Assembly: GCA_049431945.1 (NCBI GenBank)
Contig: JBMTDJ010000071.1
Span: 1-10,378, forward strand
DNA length: 10,378 nt
Origin: Mxb001 sp049431945
Lineage (GTDB): Bacteria; Actinomycetota; Actinomycetes; S36-B12
Direction of reading: 5' to 3'
Both the position numbers and the translations under genes were made by a program. Shown here one piece after another: positions 6,332 through 10,378 of this stretch (its first letter is position 1; every line of letters begins with the position of its first letter). Under the pieces are notes generated by a model. It was not told the origin of the DNA and did not search any database. It was given only the letters and a program-made list of their open reading frames with translations.

Positions 6332-6882
6332 GGCAGGACAGCGTCGAGAGGAACCAGGTCCTCGGGCAGGAGATCAGCCATCCAGACATCGGTGCGTTCG
6401 CCGCGGTGCATCACACGCAGGCGCGCGATCTCGGAGTAGACGCGGAAGCCCACCTTCTCGACCATCCGGCGCGAGGCCTCATTGCCGGCGACGGCGTGCC
6501 AGGTGATCACCTGGATACCGCCCTCGCGGAAGCCCCAGTCACAGGCAAGCCAGAGCGCGAGCGTGCCGACTCCGCGGCCCCGGGCCCAGGGCGCGACGAG
6601 GTAACCGACGTCAGCGAGTCCGGCGCCGTCGGGTCGCAGCGAGATGTTGCCGGCCCATCGCCCGTCGACCTCGATCCCCCAGCGCGGGGACTCGTCGTCG
6701 ACGACCGATCCGATCCGGCGCTCGATGAAAGCCAGGGCGTGCTCGGTCTCGTACGGCGAAGGCACCGTCGTCCAGCGCGCGATGTCCGCGTCCCGGCAGG
6801 CCAGGGTCATGTCATCGACGTCGGCGAGTGAGAGCTCGCGCAGGGTGACCGGCCCCGCAGTGAGGGTAGGAGCGGGATCCAC
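6328..6882 (-). CDS. GNAT family N-acetyltransferase (RimJ/RimL-like)
   Basis: This 184-residue protein is a GNAT acetyltransferase that would move an acetyl group from acetyl-CoA to an amine. It begins with the beta-strand VTLRELSLAD (12-21). The acceptor side includes ARWTTVPSPYETEHALAFIE (35-54), and DVGYLVAPWARGRGVGTLAL (91-110) contains the acetyl-CoA pyrophosphate loop R-G-R-G-V-G (101-106). The late N-x-A-S-R-R-M-V-E-K-V-G-F motif (134-146) is typical of RimJ/RimL-type members that modify protein N-termini, antibiotics or small amines. The open frame extends far upstream, but that part lies inside leuS in another frame. The GTG at 6882, two bases after the leuS TAG, is the natural start and gives a normal family length. 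No ribosome binding site is visible, so translation likely depends on leuS, and its stop overlaps the next start. The acceptor cannot be told from sequence. Confidence 0.88.
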   Translation of the reverse strand: MDPAPTLTAGPVTLRELSLADVDDMTLACRDADIARWTTVPSPYETEHALAFIERRIGSVVDDESPRWGIEVDGRWAGNISLRPDGAGLADVGYLVAPWARGRGVGTLALWLACDWGFREGGIQVITWHAVAGNEASRRMVEKVGFRVYSEIARLRVMHRGERTDVWMADLLPEDLVPLDAVLP

Positions 6883-6884
6883 GC

Positions 6885-9353
6885 CTACTCCGGGACGATG
6901 TTGACGAGCTTGGGGGCGCGCACGATCACGGTCTTGATGCCGTTGCCGTCGAGTGCCTTGACGACCGCATCCGAGGAGAGTGCCAGCTCGCGCAGTGCGT
7001 CCTCGGTGATGTCGGGCGAGACCTCGAGGCGATCGCGCACCTTGCCCGCGATCTGCACCACGCACGTGACCGAATCCTGCACCAGCAGCGCAGGATCGAC
7101 CTCGGGCCACCCGGCCAGCGCCACCGAGGGCGCGTGTCCGAGCAGGCGCCACATGTCCTCCGCGGTGTACGGCGCGGCGAGAGAGAGCAAGATCGCCACA
7201 GCCTCGGTTGCCTCGCGCACGGCCGGATCGGCAGGGCCGCAGCCGGAGTCGATTGCCTTGCGAGTGGCGTTGACGAGCTCCATCGCCTTGGCGACGGCGA
7301 CGTTGAAGCGGAAGGTTTCCACCGCGAGCGCCGCATCGTGCAGCGTGCGATGCGTCATCTTGCGCAGCTCGATATCGCCGGTCCCGAAGTCGACTCCCGG
7401 CTCGCTCGCCACATCCTGGGCGAGACGCCAAGCACGCGCGAGGAACTTCTTTGACCCGGCAGGCGAGACGTCAGCCCAGTCGATGTCGTCCTCCGGCGGA
7501 CCAGCGAAGACCATCGTGAGGCGGATCGCGTCGACACCGTGGACGGCAAGCTCGTCCGACAGCTTCACGAGATTGCCGCGTGACTTGCTCATCGCCGAGC
7601 CGTCCATGACGACCATGCCCTGATTGAGCAGTCGCGTGAAGGGCTCGGTGAAGTCGACCAGGCCCATGTCGTACATCACCTTGGTGAAGAAGCGGCTGTA
7701 GAGCAGGTGCAGGATCGCGTGGGTGACGCCGCCGACGTACTGGTCGACGGGCATCCACTTCTTGGCCGCCTCGACATCGAAGGGGCCGTCGGCCTTGTGC
7801 GGGTCGAGGTAGCGCAGGTAGTACCAGGACGAGTCGACGAAGGTGTCCATCGTGTCGGGATCGCGCTGAGCATCGGCGCGGCCGCAGCGCGGACAGGCGA
7901 CCGTCGCCCACTCGGTGGCGGCGCCCAGCGGCGAGGTGCCCTTGGGCTTGAGGTCCAGCCCCTGCGCAGGCGGCAGGGTCACGGGCAATTGATCGAGCGG
8001 CACGGGAACTTCACCGCAGTCGACGCAGTGCACGATCGGGATCGGCGTCCCCCAGTAGCGCTGACGCGAGATCAGCCAGTCGCGCAGGCGGTAGTTGATC
8101 GAGGCCTTGCCCGTGCCGCGCTCGCCGAGGATGTCGATGATCGCCGCGATCGCGTCGGCCTTGTCGAGCCCGTCGAGCGGACCGGAGTTGACGTGCGGAC
8201 CATCGTCGGCCGTCGCGACTCCCGTCTCCGCGGGGTCCTCCCCCGCGTCAACGACGACGCGTACGGGCAGGTCGAAGGCCTTGGCGAAGTCGAGGTCGCG
8301 CTGGTCGTGCGCGGGCACCGCCATGATCGCGCCGGTGCCGTAGTCGGCGAGCACGTAATCCGACGCCCACACCGGGATGCGCTCGCCATTGACGGGGTTG
8401 ATCGCATAGCGGTGCAAGAAGATGCCAGTCTTGTCGCGGTCCGTCGCCAGACGGTCCATCTCCGAGGTCTGCTTGACCTTCTCCAGGTACGCCGCGAAGT
8501 CCGCCTCAGCCTCGGTCCCCGTCGCGAGCTCGGCCGCCAGGTCAGAGTCTGCGGCGACGACAAAGAACGTCGCACCGTAGAGCGTGTCGGGGCGAGTGGT
8601 GAAGACGGTGACCGGTTCATCGCGCCCCTCGATGACGAAGTCGACTTCGGCGCCGGTGGATCGCCCGATCCAGTTGCGCTGCATCAGCAGCACCTTCTCC
8701 GGCCACTTGCCCTCGAGCTGCGCCATGTCGTCCAGCAGGCGGTCGGCGTAGTCGGTGATCTTGAGGTACCACTGCGTCAGCTTCTTCTTGGTGACCGCGG
8801 TGTCGCAGCGCTCGCACAGCCCCTGCACGACCTGCTCGTTCGCAAGCACGGTCTGGCAGTTGGGGCACCAGTTGACATTGGAGGCCTTGCGATAGGCCAG
8901 GCCGCGCTCGTACATCTGCAGGAAGAACCACTGGTTCCAGTGGTAGTACTCAGGGTCACAGGTGTTGAGCACGCGGTCCCAGTCGAAGGAGCACGCGTAG
9001 CGGCGCATGGACGCCTTCTGCTGGGCGATGTTGTCGTAGGTCCACAGGCCCGGGTCCTCTCCGCGACGGATCGCGGCGTTCTCCGCGGGCAGGCCGAAGG
9101 CGTCCCAGCCGATGGGGTGCATGACGTTGTAGCCGCGCTGCACCCAGTAGCGCGCGATGACGTCGCCGAGGGCATACGCCTCGGCGTGACCCATGTGAAG
9201 GTCACCGGACGGGTAGGGAAACATGTCGAGGACGTACTTCGTCGGCCGCGGATCGCCGTCGATGCCGGAGCGGAATGGCTGCAGGTCGTCCCAGACCGGC
9301 AGCCAGCGGGCCTGGATCTCCTCGACGTCGTACGTCTCTCTCGTGTCGTCCAT
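6885..9353 (-). CDS. leuS: Leucyl-tRNA synthetase
   Basis: This 822-residue class I aminoacyl-tRNA synthetase charges tRNA-Leu with leucine. The HIGH motif is HMGH (53-56) after DMFPYPSGDL, and the KMSKS motif is AMSKS (587-591) followed by RGN. The CP1 editing domain shows the threonine-rich TTRPDTLYGA (252-261) and GTGAIMAVPAHDQRD (339-353) with the conserved aspartate D350, so editing of wrongly charged tRNA should be intact. Two zinc-type cysteine sets are present: CPNC/CERC (163-166, 180-183) and CVDC/CPRC (443-446, 487-490). The C-terminus ends VRAPKLVNIVPE, as in other bacterial enzymes. The frame is open 107 codons further upstream, but that extension is antisense to a likely plus-strand gene and lacks synthetase sequence, so the ATG at 9353 is chosen. 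It heads a tight run with the acetyltransferase and glycosylase genes. It is shorter than the roughly 960-residue LeuRS of Streptomyces and Mycobacterium. Confidence 0.96.
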   Translation of the reverse strand: MDDTRETYDVEEIQARWLPVWDDLQPFRSGIDGDPRPTKYVLDMFPYPSGDLHMGHAEAYALGDVIARYWVQRGYNVMHPIGWDAFGLPAENAAIRRGEDPGLWTYDNIAQQKASMRRYACSFDWDRVLNTCDPEYYHWNQWFFLQMYERGLAYRKASNVNWCPNCQTVLANEQVVQGLCERCDTAVTKKKLTQWYLKITDYADRLLDDMAQLEGKWPEKVLLMQRNWIGRSTGAEVDFVIEGRDEPVTVFTTRPDTLYGATFFVVAADSDLAAELATGTEAEADFAAYLEKVKQTSEMDRLATDRDKTGIFLHRYAINPVNGERIPVWASDYVLADYGTGAIMAVPAHDQRDLDFAKAFDLPVRVVVDAGEDPAETGVATADDGPHVNSGPLDGLDKADAIAAIIDILGERGTGKASINYRLRDWLISRQRYWGTPIPIVHCVDCGEVPVPLDQLPVTLPPAQGLDLKPKGTSPLGAATEWATVACPRCGRADAQRDPDTMDTFVDSSWYYLRYLDPHKADGPFDVEAAKKWMPVDQYVGGVTHAILHLLYSRFFTKVMYDMGLVDFTEPFTRLLNQGMVVMDGSAMSKSRGNLVKLSDELAVHGVDAIRLTMVFAGPPEDDIDWADVSPAGSKKFLARAWRLAQDVASEPGVDFGTGDIELRKMTHRTLHDAALAVETFRFNVAVAKAMELVNATRKAIDSGCGPADPAVREATEAVAILLSLAAPYTAEDMWRLLGHAPSVALAGWPEVDPALLVQDSVTCVVQIAGKVRDRLEVSPDITEDALRELALSSDAVVKALDGNGIKTVIVRAPKLVNIVPE

Positions 9354-9363
9354 AGCGGAGGCG

Positions 9364-9369
9364 ACTCTA
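9364..9369 (-). promoter_or_regulatory. Putative -10 element of leuS
   Basis: The minus strand reads TAGAGT, matching TANNNT, ten bases before the leuS ATG. A start site six to seven bases downstream would leave only three or four untranslated bases, so the transcript would be nearly leaderless. No convincing -35 hexamer is seen. There is no room here for a T-box leader of the kind that controls some synthetase genes. Confidence 0.35.
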
Positions 9370-9371
9370 CC

Positions 9372-9393
9372 CAGGGGCTCCGGACTACCCCTG
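9372..9393. promoter_or_regulatory. Inverted repeat in the leuS divergent promoter region
   Basis: CAGGGG (9372-9377) and CCCCTG (9388-9393) flank a 10-base spacer that itself contains the palindrome TCCGGA (9379-9384). It covers the -35 region of the putative leuS promoter in the 81-bp gap between leuS and the divergent small gene, so a bound protein could affect both. The arms are short and GC-rich, so chance is possible. Confidence 0.25.
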
Positions 9394-9434
9394 ACCCACA
9401 GGTATCGATCCGCAGAGGGGGTCCGTGGCTCGCG

Positions 9435-9653
9435 GTGTCCGGCGAGGGCAGCATCACGGGCAGGAACCTCAGCCCGAAGGCGAACCGGATCGTGGCGATC
9501 ATCGACCTGGTCGCGGCCACGTTGCTCGTCGGCCTCTACCTGGTGAGCGACTGGGCCAACTGGACGGCGATGGACGTGCTCTCGATCGCGATCTGGGTGG
9601 CCCTCGGCGCGATGTTCCTCGAAGCCATCATCGCCACCCGCCAGACCTCCTGA
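9435..9653 (+). CDS. Small two-helix membrane protein of unknown function
   Basis: The only substantial plus-strand gene encodes 72 residues from a GTG at 9435. A short polar head (SGEGSITGRNLSPKANR, 2-18) precedes hydrophobic helix one (IVAIIDLVAATLLVGLYLVS, 19-38), a tryptophan-containing turn (DWANWTAMD, 39-47) and hydrophobic helix two (VLSIAIWVALGAMFLEAIIA, 48-67), ending in TRQTS. Nearly every codon ends in G or C and the helices are well formed in this frame, which supports real coding. The same frame is open far to the left, but that stretch is antisense to leuS. The GTG is the only reasonable start inside the leuS divergent gap; a purine run at 9414-9421 is rather far upstream for a ribosome binding site. 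The gene diverges from leuS and converges with the YhhN gene, with 7 bp between the stops. I recognise no family. Confidence 0.7.
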   Translation: MSGEGSITGRNLSPKANRIVAIIDLVAATLLVGLYLVSDWANWTAMDVLSIAIWVALGAMFLEAIIATRQTS

Positions 9654-9660
9654 CGTGCGT

Positions 9661-10296
9661 TCAGATGAAGGCAAGCGTGGGGATCGCGAGCACGAACCCC
9701 GCCTGGGCGAGCTGGTAGGTCACCATCACCGCGACGCGGCCACCCGGAGCTGAGCCGACGAATCGCGCCCACGCAAGCAGGGTGTCGGACGCCATGAAGA
9801 GCAGCGCGGCGACTCCCGCGACCGTCGACCACGACCCAACGGCGAGTACGACGACCGCACCGATCGTGATCATGTAGGCGATGACGATGCCGCCGAGCAG
9901 GGGCGACTGGCGCCATGCTCCGCGCACGATGCAGCGGCCGAGGCTGATCGCGAAGGCCCCGACGATGACGAGCCCGAAGGCCACCGCCGGCAGCGGGTGC
10001 TCGATCGGCACGAGCGCGACGATGTAGGCCAGGTGCCCGACGAGGAACGCGGCGGCACCGGGGATGAAGCGGTCCTGGAAGAGCAGTACATCGCCGACGA
10101 GCCCGAAGGCCAGGCCGATGACGATCCACCAGCGGATCCAGTCCGACTCCGCGGGGATGAGCACCGCCGCAGCGATGAGGAACACCATCACGCCGGGCTT
10201 GGCCCACCGCTCGACGTGCCTGCGATCGGCGGCAACTGCCCACCAGTCGAGTACGGCGATCACCCCGGCGATCGCCATCGTCACGATCCAGGTCAC
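9661..10296 (-). CDS. YhhN family integral membrane protein (lysoplasmalogenase-like)
   Basis: This 211-residue protein is almost wholly hydrophobic, with about eight predicted membrane segments. It carries YhhN/TMEM86 marks: KPGVM (33-37), GLVGDVLL with the buried aspartate D69 (65-72), FIPGAAAFLVGHLAY with H88 (77-91) and FMASDTLLA with D171 (167-175). Characterised relatives hydrolyse the vinyl-ether bond of lysoplasmalogens, releasing an aldehyde and a glycerophospho-headgroup; the aspartates are thought to be part of the active site. Whether this organism has plasmalogens is not visible here. The start is a GTG at 10296 without an evident ribosome binding site; an in-frame ATG six codons later is possible. 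Its stop lies seven bases from that of the small plus-strand gene, with no room for a separate terminator. It is separated from leuS by a divergent gene, so not part of that operon. Confidence 0.85.
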   Translation of the reverse strand: MTWIVTMAIAGVIAVLDWWAVAADRRHVERWAKPGVMVFLIAAAVLIPAESDWIRWWIVIGLAFGLVGDVLLFQDRFIPGAAAFLVGHLAYIVALVPIEHPLPAVAFGLVIVGAFAISLGRCIVRGAWRQSPLLGGIVIAYMITIGAVVVLAVGSWSTVAGVAALLFMASDTLLAWARFVGSAPGGRVAVMVTYQLAQAGFVLAIPTLAFI

Positions 10297-10323
10297 GCCG
10301 TCAGCATGCCACCCCGCGAATGC

Positions 10324-10378
10324 CTAGGTCCGCAGCGGTGGTGTTCGTTTGACGAGGGTGTTGGAGTGGATCTCGCTG
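10324..10378 (-). CDS. Possible 3' end of a minus-strand gene running in from the right edge
   Basis: One minus-strand frame reads SEIHSNTLVKRTPPLRT and stops at TAG (10324-10326), 27 bases before the YhhN start. The residues are plausible for a protein tail but too few to identify. A second minus frame is also open and ends at a TGA overlapping the YhhN GTG as GTGA, a junction type used twice elsewhere here, though its residues look less protein-like. At most one can be right. Confidence 0.22.
   Translation of the reverse strand, partial: SEIHSNTLVKRTPPLRT

Noticed and set aside
6883..7431. An upstream extension of the acetyltransferase frame into leuS.
   Set aside because: It is an out-of-frame reading of leuS. 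The GNAT fold begins right after the GTG at 6882.
7707..9434. A very long open frame on the plus strand opposite leuS, joined in frame to the small membrane protein.
   Set aside because: It is antisense to an unmistakable LeuRS. Long open antisense frames are expected in GC-rich genes with strong third-position bias. Only the part after 9435 looks like protein.
9354..9674. A 107-codon N-terminal extension of leuS.
   Set aside because: The extension is low-complexity charged sequence antisense to the small membrane protein gene and unlike any synthetase N-terminus; MDDTRETYDVEEIQARW at 9353 is a normal start.
10233..10243. The 11-mer CAACTGCCCAC, which also occurs at 5090-5100 in the nested hairpin.
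   Set aside because: Here it is coding sequence for the W-A-V run of the YhhN protein and has no partner arm, so the match is probably chance.
10349..10354. TTGACG, a possible plus-strand -35 near the right edge.
   Set aside because: No -10 can be seen at the right distance because the window ends, and the hexamer lies within a possible minus-strand gene tail.
1..10378. Search by eye for CRISPR repeats, insertion sequence ends, tRNA genes, phage or toxin-antitoxin genes.
   Set aside because: None found. Genes are conserved housekeeping types with uniform codon bias and no transposase-like or integrase-like protein.

Overview
The window is chromosomal DNA from a high-GC, Gram-positive-type actinobacterium. 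Third codon positions are strongly G/C-biased, GTG starts are frequent, Shine-Dalgarno signals are sparse, and TANNNT -10 hexamers sit so close to some starts that the mRNAs look leaderless. The run leuS - (GNAT) - (YcaQ-like) - degV - comEA - comEC - holA, ending toward a probable rpsT on the other strand, resembles the gene order I know from actinobacterial chromosomes. I cannot name the genus from this sequence alone.

Layout, left to right. Positions 1-19 may be the last codons of a plus-strand gene (position suggests rpsT), followed by a perfect palindrome at 33-64 that looks like a shared terminator. From 145 to 9353 all genes run leftward on the minus strand; in transcription order: leuS (leucyl-tRNA synthetase), a GNAT acetyltransferase, a YcaQ-like winged-helix DNA glycosylase, a nested hairpin, degV (fatty-acid-binding protein), comEA, comEC and holA (DNA polymerase III delta subunit). 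A short plus-strand gene for a 72-residue two-helix membrane protein (9435-9653) diverges from leuS. It converges with a minus-strand YhhN-family membrane enzyme (9661-10296). The last 80 bases may hold the 3' end of another minus-strand gene.

How the genes fit together. leuS, the acetyltransferase and the glycosylase are packed with a 2-bp gap and a 4-bp GTGA overlap, so they are probably one transcript ending at the nested hairpin (5045-5103). degV appears to have its own leaderless promoter with an adjacent inverted repeat. comEA, comEC and holA form another tight unit (GTGA overlap, then a 23-bp gap) behind a second leaderless-type promoter. ComEA (DNA receptor) and ComEC (DNA channel with a metallo-beta-lactamase domain) would form the core of a DNA-uptake machine; no pilus or pseudopilus genes are in this window. 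HolA is a replisome clamp-loader part that shares their transcript.

Most of the window is conserved housekeeping DNA. I see no mobile element, CRISPR array, phage gene or tRNA, and no new multi-gene system. The most notable points are the nested hairpin, the exactly spaced leaderless promoters, the QLD-type glycosylase in a leuS operon, and the unrecognised small membrane protein.
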